From: Arthrobacter sp. ISL-28 | GTDB lineage: Bacteria > Actinomycetota > Actinomycetes > Actinomycetales > Micrococcaceae | Length of the DNA: 64,000 nucleotides | Assembly: GCF_018613875.1 (NCBI RefSeq) | Contig: NZ_JAGGPJ010000003.1 | Coordinates: 1-64,000 of the forward strand | Reading direction: 5' to 3' | Part shown: positions 8,490 to 17,051 of the stretch, in pieces | Position numbering within the stretch: position 1 is the stretch's first letter | How the letters are laid out: each line of letters begins with the position of its first letter | The notes under the pieces: generated by a model | Told to the model about the DNA's origin: nothing | Database searches by the model: none | The model's input: the letters and a program-made list of their open reading frames with translations, nothing else | Made by a program: the position numbers and the translations under genes

Positions 8490-9569
8490 TCAGCCGAGCA
8501 CGTACGCCTTCGGGAGCTTCATGCCGCGCTCTTCCATGAGGCTGCGCAGGCGCGTGGGGTAGTCGGTGATGATGCCGTCCACGCCGAGGTCCATCATGGC
8601 CTCCATGTCGGCCTTGGTGTTCACGGTCCACGGGATGACGGGCAGGCCGAACTCGCGGGCCTCCGCGATCATTTCCGGCGTGACGGTGCCGAAGGCGGGG
8701 GAGATGACGTCGTAGCCCAAGGCGGCTGCCGCCTTGGCGAGCGACCCGTGGTAGTCGTCGATATCGATGCCGCCGAGGTTGGGGCTGGCGCCGGGCTGGC
8801 CCGCCTGGAGCCAGGCGTCGCCGCTGGAGAGGGCCACGAGGGGGAGCTGCGGGGCGATCTTCGCGGTCAGGTTGAGCGAGGACCAGTCGAAGGACTGCAC
8901 GGTGGTGCGGTGCGACATGCCCGCCTTGTAGATCTCGATGACCACGGCCTTGGTCAGCGCCTCCATGCCCGCGCCGCCGGCCTTGCCGTCCTCGACCTTG
9001 GTCTCCACGTTGAAGCGGACCTTCTTGGCGTTGAAGCTCGAGGCCAGCAGGAAGACGTCCCTGAGTTCGACAATCCGGTTGCCCTCGATGACGTCCTGCT
9101 CGGGATAACCGGCCAGCTGCGTGAAACCGCAGTTGAGGGTCTTGATCTGCGCCAGCGACAGCTCGGCCACGCGGTCGCCGACGTAGGGGAATTCGGCGTC
9201 GCCCGGGGCAGCGGGGGCGGTATCCGCGCACTTGTTCGCCTGAATCGTGTCGTCATGCCAGACGATGACCTTGCCGTCTTCGGTCAGGTGGGTGTCCAGC
9301 TCCAGCGTGGTCACGCCCAGCTCCAGCGAGTTGGCGAACGCCGCCAGGGACTCCTCGGTCCATTCGCCGCGGCCCCCGCGGTGGGACTGCAGGTCAAAGG
9401 AGCCGTTGCGTTCGGTGGTCTTGATTGCTGCAGGGCTCGACGACGCAGTGTTCGACGATGCAGTGTTCGACGACGGCGGGCTGGCTTCCGCGGCCAGAGC
9501 GGCGACGGCGGGGCTCGCCAGGGAGGCGATGAGTGCGGCGGCGGCCGCGGCGGTCAGGACTGTGCGCAT
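8490..9569 (-). CDS. Secreted glycerophosphodiester phosphodiesterase
   Basis: A 359-residue exported enzyme that hydrolyses glycerophosphodiesters to sn-glycerol 3-phosphate and an alcohol. Residues 1-27 are a signal peptide (MRTVLTAAAAAALIASLA..AVA). The GDPD catalytic set is complete: HRG at 63-65, E90 and D92 in ELDTHLTEDG, H94, and WHD at 104-106. The mature N-terminus carries a short SSNTA repeat encoded by 15-base tandem repeats (9436-9480). AGGAGG precedes the ATG. The gene stands alone. It probably salvages glycerol phosphate from lipid or teichoic-acid debris outside the cell. Confidence 0.9.
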   Translation of the reverse strand: MRTVLTAAAAAALIASLASPAVAALAAEASPPSSNTASSNTASSSPAAIKTTERNGSFDLQSHRGGRGEWTEESLAAFANSLELGVTTLELDTHLTEDGKVIVWHDDTIQANKCADTAPAAPGDAEFPYVGDRVAELSLAQIKTLNCGFTQLAGYPEQDVIEGNRIVELRDVFLLASSFNAKKVRFNVETKVEDGKAGGAGMEALTKAVVIEIYKAGMSHRTTVQSFDWSSLNLTAKIAPQLPLVALSSGDAWLQAGQPGASPNLGGIDIDDYHGSLAKAAAALGYDVISPAFGTVTPEMIAEAREFGLPVIPWTVNTKADMEAMMDLGVDGIITDYPTRLRSLMEERGMKLPKAYVLG

Positions 9570-9796
9570 GGGTATGGTTCCTCCTGGTTGCGGGTCGCCG
9601 ACGCTGCGCCGGCGACCCGTCCACTATAGGAAGACCAGATGACAAAACGCATGACCGGAGTTGTCAACGAGGTTAACGGAGGGGTCGTGCCGGGGCGTGG
9701 ACAGCGTCCCAGCAGCACTAGCCCGCTTAATCGAAGGTCATTTCGGTGTTGCGGCAGGTATCAAATGAACTGCATTCAGGACCTAATAACGGCATA

Positions 9797-9825
9797 TTGA
9801 CAGCGTTGGCACCCGGGAAGACAAT
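9797..9825 (+). promoter_or_regulatory. Candidate sigma-70-type promoter for the DUF1326 gene
   Basis: TTGACA (9797-9802), a 17-base spacer and GACAAT (9820-9825) match housekeeping -35 and -10 elements, giving a leader of about 90 bases before the ATG at 9922. It is predicted by eye only. Confidence 0.45.
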
Positions 9826-9921
9826 CTGCCTTAACGGGGCATTCTGCCTCGTTTCCAAGTATTTTCGGCGCTGAGTCTGGGCCATTTCTGCTAGGCGAGG
9901 GTGCGAGCGAGGAGGGTTCTC

Positions 9922-10539
9922 ATGTCTTGGGAAATGTCCGGAAAGTATATTTCGAATTGCAACTGTCAGATGATCTGTCCGTGTCCCGTGGACGGTCCGC
10001 CCACGGGGCCTAACGGGGAATGCCGCGTCACTATAATCTTCCACATCGCCAGCGGCCGGCTCGATGACACCGATCTTTCGGGCGTTGACTTCGGCTTCTG
10101 CCTCAGCCTCCCGTCGAACCTGACCTCGGGCAACTGGAAGGTCGGCATTGTCCTCGACGAAGGCGCCTCGGATGGCCAGGCCAGCGCCCTGGAGCGCATA
10201 CTCCATGGCGACGAGGGCGGGCCGTTCGCCGACTTCGCCGGCTTCTACGGTGAGTGGCTCGGCGTCGAGCACGGAAACGTCACCTTCTCCGACGGCGACA
10301 CCCCGTCAGCCTCGGTGGCAGGGCACACAAACTTGGCCTTCGAATCGCTTCCGGGCCCGGACGGAGGAGTCACCACGGTCAAGAACGCGATGTTTGGTTT
10401 CGCCCCCGAGTTCCTGATCGGTAAGGGCAAGGGCGGCTCGGACCTCTTCGGCCTTGACTTTGAGGCGGTCTACGGCGAGACGGCGGACTTCACCTTCGCA
10501 AGCGAGATGGCCGAGGGCGCCTCCAGGGGCCGGGCCTGA
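9922..10539 (+). CDS. DUF1326 family protein
   Basis: A 205-residue soluble protein of the DUF1326 family. The start WEMSGKYISNCNCQMICPCP carries the family's cysteine cluster (C-x-C-x4-C-x-C), suggestive of metal binding. The frame opens with a GTG at 9901, but AGGAGG sits seven bases before the ATG at 9922, so that start is used. The next gene encodes a DUF2182 membrane protein; these families are commonly neighbours, so they probably act together, function unknown. A linked small-molecule enzyme (SnoaL-like) follows. Confidence 0.85.
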   Translation: MSWEMSGKYISNCNCQMICPCPVDGPPTGPNGECRVTIIFHIASGRLDDTDLSGVDFGFCLSLPSNLTSGNWKVGIVLDEGASDGQASALERILHGDEGGPFADFAGFYGEWLGVEHGNVTFSDGDTPSASVAGHTNLAFESLPGPDGGVTTVKNAMFGFAPEFLIGKGKGGSDLFGLDFEAVYGETADFTFASEMAEGASRGRA

Positions 10540-10552
10540 ACCCGGTTGACTG

Positions 10553-11438
10553 ATGCTGCGCAGGAAACTGTTTAAGAGAGGCGGCGAGCACCCAATCGGG
10601 CGCGCCGCCGTTTCACCTGCCACGGCGTCCGCTTCCCCTGGCGCCGCTGTTACACCCGCTGCAGCTGCTTCACCGGCTGCCGCATTCCGGGCCGATCCGC
10701 GGGAACTCGGCCTGATCGCCGTCCTGCTGGTACTCGCCGCGGCGAGCTGGGTCTTCACCTCGGTGCAGATGAGCGGGATGGACATGGGCCGCTGGACGGA
10801 TCCGGGACCGCTGGGATTCTTCCTCACGACGTGGGTCGTCATGCTGGCGGATGATGTTCCCATCCGTGGCACCCATGGTCGTCTCTTACGCCCGGATTCA
10901 CAGCCACCGCCGCAAGATGGGGCGGTATGCGCCGCCGGGGAGCACCGCCATTTTTGTGGCCGGCTACCTGATCACGTGGACGGCCTTTTGTGTGATCGCC
11001 TATTTGCTCTACATGTCTGTCGCGTCCCTATTTCCCGGGTTCTTCACTTCGGAACAAGGCAGCCGATATCTGGCAGTCGGAGTGATCATGGTGGCGGCCG
11101 CCTATCAATTCACCGCCGCCAAGGACCTGTGCCTGATGAAATGCCGGACGCCGATGGACTTCATCCTCCACCGCATGCGGCACGGGTATGCTGGCGCGCT
11201 GCGTATGGGACTGGAACACGGCGCCTGGTGCGTCGGATGCTGCTGGGCGTTGATGGTGGCATTGTTCGCGCTCGGCGTGATGAGCGTCGGCTGGATGGCG
11301 GTGGTCGGGGCATTCATTGCTGCGGAGAAGATGCTCCCCTGGAAACGGTTCGCCAACCGCTCGGTCGCCGTGGCGCTGGTGGTGATTGCGCTCGGTGTTG
11401 CACTGTCGCCCGCTCCGACGGACGGCATGGTGATGTAG
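10553..11438 (+). pseudogene. DUF2182 integral membrane protein, broken by a +1 frameshift
   Basis: The frame from ATG 10553 runs through an Ala/Pro-rich cytoplasmic stretch and a first membrane helix to TTWVVMLA, then loses sense. One base over, from about 10851, it continues as MMFPSVAPMVVSYARI and several further membrane helices to a stop at 11438. Removing one G from the GCGGATG at 10847-10853 restores WVVMLAMMFPSVAPMV, the conserved DUF2182 core. The remainder (MKCRTPMDF, MRHGYAGALRMGLEHGAWCVGCCW) also matches that family. It is either a recent pseudogene or a sequencing error. It sits 13 bases after the DUF1326 gene as its usual partner. Confidence 0.85.
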
Positions 11439-11517
11439 CAGCGGGTTTTGCACGCCGCTATCCGGCATTCAAGCCTGGGGGATTTTTGATCGGTCTCATG
11501 CACGAGGGGATTCGGAA

Positions 11518-11934
11518 ATGGCTAGCGGGAGTGGACTGATCGAGCGTTTTTACAGGGAGATCCTCGAGGGTGGGAACCTCTCCCTCATTGATGAGTTGTC
11601 GTCGGACGACTTTGTGGATCACGAAGAGGCTCTTCCCGGACAGCCGCCTGGCAAGGAGGGCGCCCGCTACTTCGTGAATGCGGTGCGGACGGCGTTCCCG
11701 GATATCAGGGTCAAGTCGCTCGAGCCGACGCTGGTAGACGGAAATATGGAAGCGTGCCACGTAGTCCTCACGGGCACTCATCGTGGAGAGCTGGCTGGCA
11801 TTGCAGGAACGGGCAAGAGCGTCGAGTTCGGCGGGACCGACATCATCCGTGTCGAGGGCGGTAAGGTCGCAGAGCACTGGGGGACCACCGACAACATGAG
11901 GCTCATGCAGCAGATCGGCGCAATCCCCGGATAG
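11518..11934 (+). CDS. SnoaL-like ester cyclase family protein
   Basis: A 138-residue NTF2-fold protein of the SnoaL/ester cyclase group. Recognisable are LIERFYREILEGGNLSLID at the start, the DFVDHE segment, the AFPDIRVKSLEP strand and the C-terminal GKVAEHWGTTDNMRLMQQIG typical of the group. These proteins cyclise polyketides or act as small hydrolases/isomerases; the substrate here is unknown. GAGGGGA precedes the ATG. It follows the broken DUF2182 gene by 79 bases and ends before a strong hairpin. Other SnoaL-type genes are at 30.0, 30.9 and (decayed) 44.4 kb. Confidence 0.85.
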   Translation: MASGSGLIERFYREILEGGNLSLIDELSSDDFVDHEEALPGQPPGKEGARYFVNAVRTAFPDIRVKSLEPTLVDGNMEACHVVLTGTHRGELAGIAGTGKSVEFGGTDIIRVEGGKVAEHWGTTDNMRLMQQIGAIPG

Positions 11935-11960
11935 CGCGGGCCTGGTTACCGTAGCGTTCT

Positions 11961-11992
11961 GCGGCGGCCGCCCAAACCCGGGCGGCCGCCGT
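11961..11992 (+). terminator. GC-rich hairpin terminator
   Basis: GGCGGCCGCCC (11963-11973) and GGGCGGCCGCC (11980-11990) form an 11-pair stem with a short loop 25 bases after the SnoaL-like gene; GTGGTTT follows. Confidence 0.7.
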
Positions 11993-12201
11993 CGTGGTTT
12001 AGTTGAGCGCCTCCGTGATTTCTCATGGTCGCAAGCTGCAGATACTGGGCCGATGAAGGAAATCCCGACATACACGGCAAATGTGCCCCTCATCCGTCAG
12101 AATAATGACGGCGCATGGATTTTCTTGGGGGATGCCTTTCTACGGTGAGCTGCTGCCCTTAAGCCTTGGGCTGCATCATCACAACATCGAAAGGCACCAT
12201 C

Positions 12202-12792
12202 ATGACCCAGTCCAATGCAGAACAGCCTCCGGCCCCTTCCGAAGCGGAAGCGCCGATGACAGCACGCCCCGGCAGCCATGCCGTAAGCCAGCCCGCCTCG
12301 AATCCCTTGGCTGAGGCTCAGGCACCGGCAACGCTCCCCGTACAGTCATTCGACCCGTCTCAGCCGCCGATGCCCGCCCAGCGCCACGGCCTTCCAGCAC
12401 ATCTTGCCCAGCAGCAGCCCCCGGCGCCTACAAACCATCAGAACTACCCGACACCGCCGCAGTACCAGACGCCGTCGCCCTCGTATCAGGGCCAGAGTCA
12501 GTATCCGCAGATGTCACAGCAGCCGCCGATGCCGAACCCGGCCTACGGCTATCCGCAGCCCAAATCCAAGCTCGCCGCCGGACTCCTTGGCATCTTTCTG
12601 GGCGGACTTGGCATCCACCGCTTCTACCTGGGGTACACCACGATCGGGATTATTCAGATTGTCCTCACGGTATTCCTGGGGATCTTCACGTTCGGGCTTG
12701 TAGGCCTGTGGGGTTTCATTGAGGGCATCATGATCCTCGCCGGCGCCAACTACTTCCGGCAGGACGCGAAGGGAATTCCGCTTCGCGACTGA
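12202..12792 (+). CDS. TM2-domain membrane protein with Pro/Gln-rich N-terminus
   Basis: A 196-residue protein. Residues 1-125 are low-complexity Pro/Gln/Ala/Tyr (PPQYQTPSPSYQG). The rest is a TM2 domain: KSKLAAGLLGIFLGGLGIHR, FYLGYTTIGIIQIVLT and a second hydrophobic stretch joined by a tight turn, then LAGANYFRQDAKG. TM2 proteins are two-helix membrane proteins of undefined role, often next to signalling or PH-domain genes, as here (the next gene has a bacterial PH domain). GAAAGG precedes the ATG at 12202; the frame is open 12 codons upstream without a ribosome site. Confidence 0.88.
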   Translation: MTQSNAEQPPAPSEAEAPMTARPGSHAVSQPASNPLAEAQAPATLPVQSFDPSQPPMPAQRHGLPAHLAQQQPPAPTNHQNYPTPPQYQTPSPSYQGQSQYPQMSQQPPMPNPAYGYPQPKSKLAAGLLGIFLGGLGIHRFYLGYTTIGIIQIVLTVFLGIFTFGLVGLWGFIEGIMILAGANYFRQDAKGIPLRD

Positions 12793-12839
12793 GTTGGCCC
12801 GCTACGCTCATCGTCCATCCGAATACCAGGGAGAACACC

Positions 12840-13208
12840 TTGACCCAGATCATCCACGATCGGCGGGAACAGCTTGAGCAGATCAACGCCGGGCTGCTCC
12901 AGGGCGAAATCGTCTACGCTGTCTACGACTGCATCGGAGTTGGCACCGGCTTCATCGGCATCACCAACATGCGCGTCATCCTGCAGGACAAAAGCTTCGT
13001 CGGCAATAAGCTTGCCATCGTCTCCGTCCCGTACAAGAACATCCGTTCCGTTTCGATGCTATCCAACAAGTCGATGCTTGGCCGCTTTGCCTCTTCTTCC
13101 AGCATTGGCATCGACACCGGCGGCAGCATCAAAGAAGCTGATTTCCGCGGCGATGACAAAGCCAAGCACGCCCACGACCTGATTCTTTGGAACGTGCTGC
13201 AGTCATAG
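12840..13208 (+). CDS. Bacterial PH-domain protein
   Basis: A 122-residue soluble protein that is almost entirely a bacterial pleckstrin-homology domain: YAVYDCIGVGTGFIGITNMR, VILQDKSF, IVSVPYKNIRSVS and a Ser-rich FASSSSIGIDTGG strand pair. Such proteins bind lipids or partners; no specific ligand can be assigned. The start is TTG at 12840 with GGGAGA seven bases before it; the first ATG lies inside the domain. It follows the TM2 gene by 47 bases and ends at a good terminator, so the two likely form an operon. Confidence 0.8.
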   Translation: MTQIIHDRREQLEQINAGLLQGEIVYAVYDCIGVGTGFIGITNMRVILQDKSFVGNKLAIVSVPYKNIRSVSMLSNKSMLGRFASSSSIGIDTGGSIKEADFRGDDKAKHAHDLILWNVLQS

Positions 13209-13219
13209 CAGGCTTCTAC

Positions 13220-13249
13220 AAGGGCGGTCGGTTGCGCCGGCCGCCCTTT
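13220..13249 (+). terminator. Intrinsic terminator after the PH-domain gene
   Basis: AAGGGCGG...CCGCCCTT stem with additional CGG/CCG pairs and a TTGCG loop, 12 bases after the stop codon. Confidence 0.75.
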
Positions 13250-13314
13250 GACATCTCAGGCGGGCCCGCATTTCCCGCCCGGTGGCCACGGCAGGAAGGG
13301 CTTTCCGGTGTAAA

Positions 13315-14907
13315 TCACCGGTGGGTGTGTGGACGTGCCCGCATCCTGGAGAGCAGCCATATGGTGCGGGGGACCGGCCAGGCAATGGCCAGCGCGAGCA
13401 CGGGCACGAGCATGACTCCGACGTCGGGGAACTGGCGGATTATCACCGCAAGGTTGGTGTCGAACTTGGTGGGGGCGTAGATGAAGCACAGCCAGAGCGC
13501 GAACCCGTCGAGGACGAGCGCGGTAAGGCCCACGGCCCACGGCATCCACCGCTTGCCGCCGGATCTCCAGAGCAGAACGTAGAGCGCCAGCCCCAGACTC
13601 AGCAGTTGTGCCAGCAGCAGGGCCAGCGAGACGGCCCAGCTGTTGCGCTGAAGCCAGTCCTCGTGAACTACGGCCGGTGCGGGCGGCTGCCCGTGGAGAA
13701 TCCGCAGGACGTTGGTATCGATGGCCTTGAGCCGTGACGGGGCCGACGTGTCATTGGCATTGATGACCAGGGCAACACCAAGGCTGGAGGCGGGAACCAT
13801 CGCCTGGTAGGTGTGCGAATTGCCCCATTCCCCCTGGTGCTCCACGAGCAGCGGCAATGTGTCCATGTCGGGCTGTTCTGCGGGGTCGGCGGACTCCACG
13901 AGGCGCCGGGTGAACCACCCCATGGCGTACCCCTTGGTCTCGTCCACCTGCACCCGTGGCTCGAGCAGGGCCTTGACGCTTTCCGGCTTAAGAATGCGGC
14001 GCTCGCGGTACAGCCCCTCGTCCAGCAGGGCGATCAGCTCGTGGCTCTTGTCCTCGGACGAGGCGTACATGGTGGTGGACGGCATTCCGGTGGTGGGTGC
14101 GGGCACGCGGGTCGGCTGCCAGAAGGAGCCGAACCACAGCGAATAGCCGGCAGCCACGTTGTCCTCGCGGGCAGCAGCACGCGTGGGATGGCTGTGGGTC
14201 ATCCCCAGGGGCTCGAAGACGTACTGCTCCATGTACTCCCCGAACGGCTGGCTGGCGACTGTCTGCACCAGGAGGCCCAGGATGTTGAAGTTGGCGTTGG
14301 CATATCCGAATGCCTCGCCGGGGATTCCGGCCAGACGGGAACCTGACAGGGCGCGCACACCTTCTTCGATGGCCTGCGGCCCCTGTTCGTCGGAGCCTTC
14401 GAAGGCCGTGTCCTTGGAAGCCATGCCGCTGGCCTGATGGAGCAAATGGCGGACCGTGATCTCGGAAGCGCGGCTGCCCTTCAACGTAAACCAGGGCAGG
14501 TAAGTCCGTACCGGCTCATCCAACCGGAGGCGGCCGGCCTCAACCTGCTGCATCACGGCAATGGTCGTGAGGGACTTGGTGGTCGAAGCCAGCAGCACCG
14601 GAGTCTGGGGAGTCATCGGCCGGCCCGAGTCATCGGCGCGGCCAAACGCGGCAGAGTGCACCTCGACGCCGTCCTTGACGACGACGATGGCAGCTCCGGG
14701 AAGCCCCATCGCGTCAATCTGCTCCCGCAGGAAGACGTCCACCGCCTCAAATGCCTGGTCCGGGATCGGGGGCCCGGCCGCAGACGTTTCGACGGCGGCG
14801 GGCGCCGGTGTTTCGACGGCGACCGCTGCCGGCGTGGTGAAGCAGAGAAAGGCGACCGCCAGGAAGCACGACAGAATGCAGCGCGATGACGATGAAATCT
14901 CTCGCAT
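13315..14907 (-). CDS. Beta-lactamase-fold serine hydrolase with C-terminal membrane helices
   Basis: A 530-residue exported protein of the class C beta-lactamase/penicillin-binding-protein-like family (COG1680). Residues 1-31 are a signal peptide. The catalytic S-x-x-K is STTK (S108, K111), followed by the Tyr-x-Asn motif YANANFN. After the hydrolase domain (about 50-420) come three to four hydrophobic helices (SLALLLAQLLSLGLALYVLL, then WAVGLTALVLDGFALWLCF), a layout of membrane-tethered esterases or peptidases. It is probably a D-amino-acid peptidase or esterase at the outer membrane face rather than a resistance enzyme. GAGGCAGG lies upstream of the ATG. Confidence 0.87.
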   Translation of the reverse strand: MREISSSSRCILSCFLAVAFLCFTTPAAVAVETPAPAAVETSAAGPPIPDQAFEAVDVFLREQIDAMGLPGAAIVVVKDGVEVHSAAFGRADDSGRPMTPQTPVLLASTTKSLTTIAVMQQVEAGRLRLDEPVRTYLPWFTLKGSRASEITVRHLLHQASGMASKDTAFEGSDEQGPQAIEEGVRALSGSRLAGIPGEAFGYANANFNILGLLVQTVASQPFGEYMEQYVFEPLGMTHSHPTRAAAREDNVAAGYSLWFGSFWQPTRVPAPTTGMPSTTMYASSEDKSHELIALLDEGLYRERRILKPESVKALLEPRVQVDETKGYAMGWFTRRLVESADPAEQPDMDTLPLLVEHQGEWGNSHTYQAMVPASSLGVALVINANDTSAPSRLKAIDTNVLRILHGQPPAPAVVHEDWLQRNSWAVSLALLLAQLLSLGLALYVLLWRSGGKRWMPWAVGLTALVLDGFALWLCFIYAPTKFDTNLAVIIRQFPDVGVMLVPVLALAIAWPVPRTIWLLSRMRARPHTHR

Positions 14908-15049
14908 GCCCGTACCTGCCTCGGCCGACCGTCTCTACACGGTATTGCCTGACCAGAGGGAAAACAACGACCGGGTTCGTGGGGATAGCGGGAAATTGTC
15001 AGTGGGTTGGCGCAGCATTGGAGTGTAAACCAGCTTTGAAAGGGGCCAG

Positions 15050-15532
15050 ATGCTGGAAACAAAGATGCTGGAAACACTCACTATTCCTGATACAAGACTC
15101 GAACTGATGCTGCAGGTCCAGCCGGAAGAATCGCTGGAGTGGAACTCGGAAGTAAAGGGGCAGTACACGGACTGGCAGAACCTGGAATCCTCGTCCCATC
15201 TCGTGGCCGTTATCCATGGCATCTCCCACGACGGCGACTGGCTCGTGGTGCAAACGAAAGGCCTGGACTCACAGCCGGCAGGGCGGTACGCCCAAGCCAT
15301 GAACACCGGCAGGGGATACCAGCTGGAGGTCGCCCATGTGAGCGACGGGACAACGTACAACTGGCGAGTTGGGCTGGGCCTGCTGGCGGATGAAGCCGGC
15401 AACGAGCCGTACAAGGAAGTGACCCTTTCGCAGAACCTAAGTCTGGCGGCGGTGTCGGAAGTGATGGTGTCATGGCTGCACGGGCAGGGATTGCCGCTGG
15501 GGTATGGCGCAGCCTTGCACGTGTACCGCTAA
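15050..15532 (+). CDS. Conserved-looking hypothetical protein, 160 residues
   Basis: I do not recognise this family. The protein is soluble, without signal peptide or membrane helix, and rich in beta-prone segments (HLVAVIHGISHDGDWLVVQ, YNWRVGLGLL). GAAAGGGG precedes the ATG at 15050. The first codons duplicate themselves (MLETK MLETL) through a 15-base tandem repeat, so a second ATG at 15065 could also start the protein. It lies divergent from the serine hydrolase and convergent with the GH32 gene. Confidence 0.7.
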   Translation: MLETKMLETLTIPDTRLELMLQVQPEESLEWNSEVKGQYTDWQNLESSSHLVAVIHGISHDGDWLVVQTKGLDSQPAGRYAQAMNTGRGYQLEVAHVSDGTTYNWRVGLGLLADEAGNEPYKEVTLSQNLSLAAVSEVMVSWLHGQGLPLGYGAALHVYR

Positions 15533-15660
15533 GAGCACGGTGGCGGGGAGAAGACCACGCCAACCTTCACGTCAATGGGTGTTCGCCATTGGCTGGTAAC
15601 CGGTTCCCCTGCGGCCGCAATCTCCAGGTAGGAAGCTATACGGCCGGCAGGGGTCCGGTG

Positions 15661-17019
15661 CTAACCGAGGCGGTACGGCAGGGAGGTAGCAGCGAGATGC
15701 GGATCCTCCGCCTGGGCTGCCGCCCCGGTAACCGTGCTGAGCCGGGGTGTGCCGGGGGCACCATTCACGGTCAGCCTCACCGGCGAGGCAACGATGGGCA
15801 GCGGGACCGCCATGATGCCTTTCCGGCCGGAGAGTTCCAGCACTCCGGCATCGATGATCATCCGGAGTTCGGACCCCTCATCCGCCGGGAGGAACGCGTC
15901 GACGAAGTCGCTGTTCCCGTCGGCCGTCACCCGGAGGCCCTCCCCGTCATGCCGGAGGGTGGCCAGGGGCCCTTCCAGGGTGGCCAGACGGAGGGCCGTC
16001 CCGGCGGTGACGGTGCACCGCAGGTCCGCGCCGCCGTCGAGCACGGTCTCGTAAACCGCGGTGCTGACCTGCTCGAGGGAGGCCGGCTGGGAGTACGCCG
16101 CGAGGTCGGCGTGCGGGGTGGCCACCAGGGTGTCGCCGTCGAGGGTCAGTGTGTGCGGAATGCTCAGCGCGCTGGCCCACTGCCCCTCCGGGCTGATAAC
16201 GCCGCGGACCCAGAAAATCAGCGACGGCGCTCCATGCCTGTCCCGGAAGAAGGACGGGGCGTAGTAGCTCTTGCCGAAGCTGAGCTGCCCCCAGGAACGG
16301 GCGGTGAACTTCCCGTCGGAGTAGCTGCCCACGCCGTAGGCCACATAGTGCAGCACGTCATCCTCCCAAATGGAGGTGACTAGGACGTGGGAGCCGCCGA
16401 TCTCAAACAGCTGGGGGCACTCCCACATGGTTCCGGTCCAGACGGGGTCCGTCTCCGCGCCGGTCCGCTGCGCGGCGATGCCGTCCAGCGTCCACTGCGA
16501 AAGGTCCGGGGAGCTGTACGAAACCGCGGCGGCGGTTCCTCCCTCCAGCCCGGCGCCTACGAACATGCGCCACTGCCGGCCGTCGCGGAAAACGAACGGG
16601 TCCCGGTAGGCCACCACCCCGAGATCCGGCGCGGTCATCAGCTTCCCGCCCTTGGTCCACGTGGTCCAGGAGGCATCGTCCGGGGTGGCGGTGCGGACCG
16701 TGCCGATGCCGATGTCCGGTTCGGTGACCGATGTGTAGAACATGGTGGCGGCGCCGTCCTGGCCGGTAACAATGGAACCCGACCAGACGCCGTCGTCCCC
16801 TTTCCCGGGGGCCACGGCGACACCCTGCTCGGTCCAGGCGATCATGTCCGGGGAGGTGGCGTGGCCCCAGTGGCAGTTGGAGGCCCACGTGGTGCGGCCG
16901 GGAACGTACTGGTAGAAGAGGTGGTACTGGCCGTCCTTCCAGGTCACACCAAGCGGATCGTTGATCCATCCTTCGGCGGCTGTGAAGTGGAGGGCGGGCC
17001 GGGGTTCCTGCGTGTTCAT
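15661..17019 (-). CDS. Glycoside hydrolase family 32 (fructosidase/levanase type)
   Basis: A 452-residue enzyme with the full GH32 active site: nucleophile D21 in WINDPLG (18-24), transition-state RDP (139-141) and acid/base glutamate E200 in WECPQLF. A beta-sandwich domain follows from about residue 320. No signal peptide is seen, so it acts inside the cell on imported sucrose, fructo-oligosaccharide or related beta-fructosides. AGAAGG precedes the ATG at 17019. It ends a minus-strand run of two LacI regulators, a CUT1 transporter and a GH172 enzyme, all within 33-base gaps or overlapping, so it belongs to one catabolic operon. Confidence 0.93.
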   Translation of the reverse strand: MNTQEPRPALHFTAAEGWINDPLGVTWKDGQYHLFYQYVPGRTTWASNCHWGHATSPDMIAWTEQGVAVAPGKGDDGVWSGSIVTGQDGAATMFYTSVTEPDIGIGTVRTATPDDASWTTWTKGGKLMTAPDLGVVAYRDPFVFRDGRQWRMFVGAGLEGGTAAAVSYSSPDLSQWTLDGIAAQRTGAETDPVWTGTMWECPQLFEIGGSHVLVTSIWEDDVLHYVAYGVGSYSDGKFTARSWGQLSFGKSYYAPSFFRDRHGAPSLIFWVRGVISPEGQWASALSIPHTLTLDGDTLVATPHADLAAYSQPASLEQVSTAVYETVLDGGADLRCTVTAGTALRLATLEGPLATLRHDGEGLRVTADGNSDFVDAFLPADEGSELRMIIDAGVLELSGRKGIMAVPLPIVASPVRLTVNGAPGTPRLSTVTGAAAQAEDPHLAATSLPYRLG

Positions 17020-17051
17020 GCTGATCCTTCTGTGCTGGCTGCTGGAGGGGC

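Noticed and set aside
7303..9231. Minus-strand open frame of 642 codons
   Set aside because: Runs across the ThDP-enzyme and phosphodiesterase genes, which are both well supported; the translation is Arg/His-rich.
13315..14907. Antibiotic-resistance beta-lactamase
   Set aside because: The C-terminal membrane helices and general COG1680 pattern fit membrane esterases/peptidases better than resistance enzymes.
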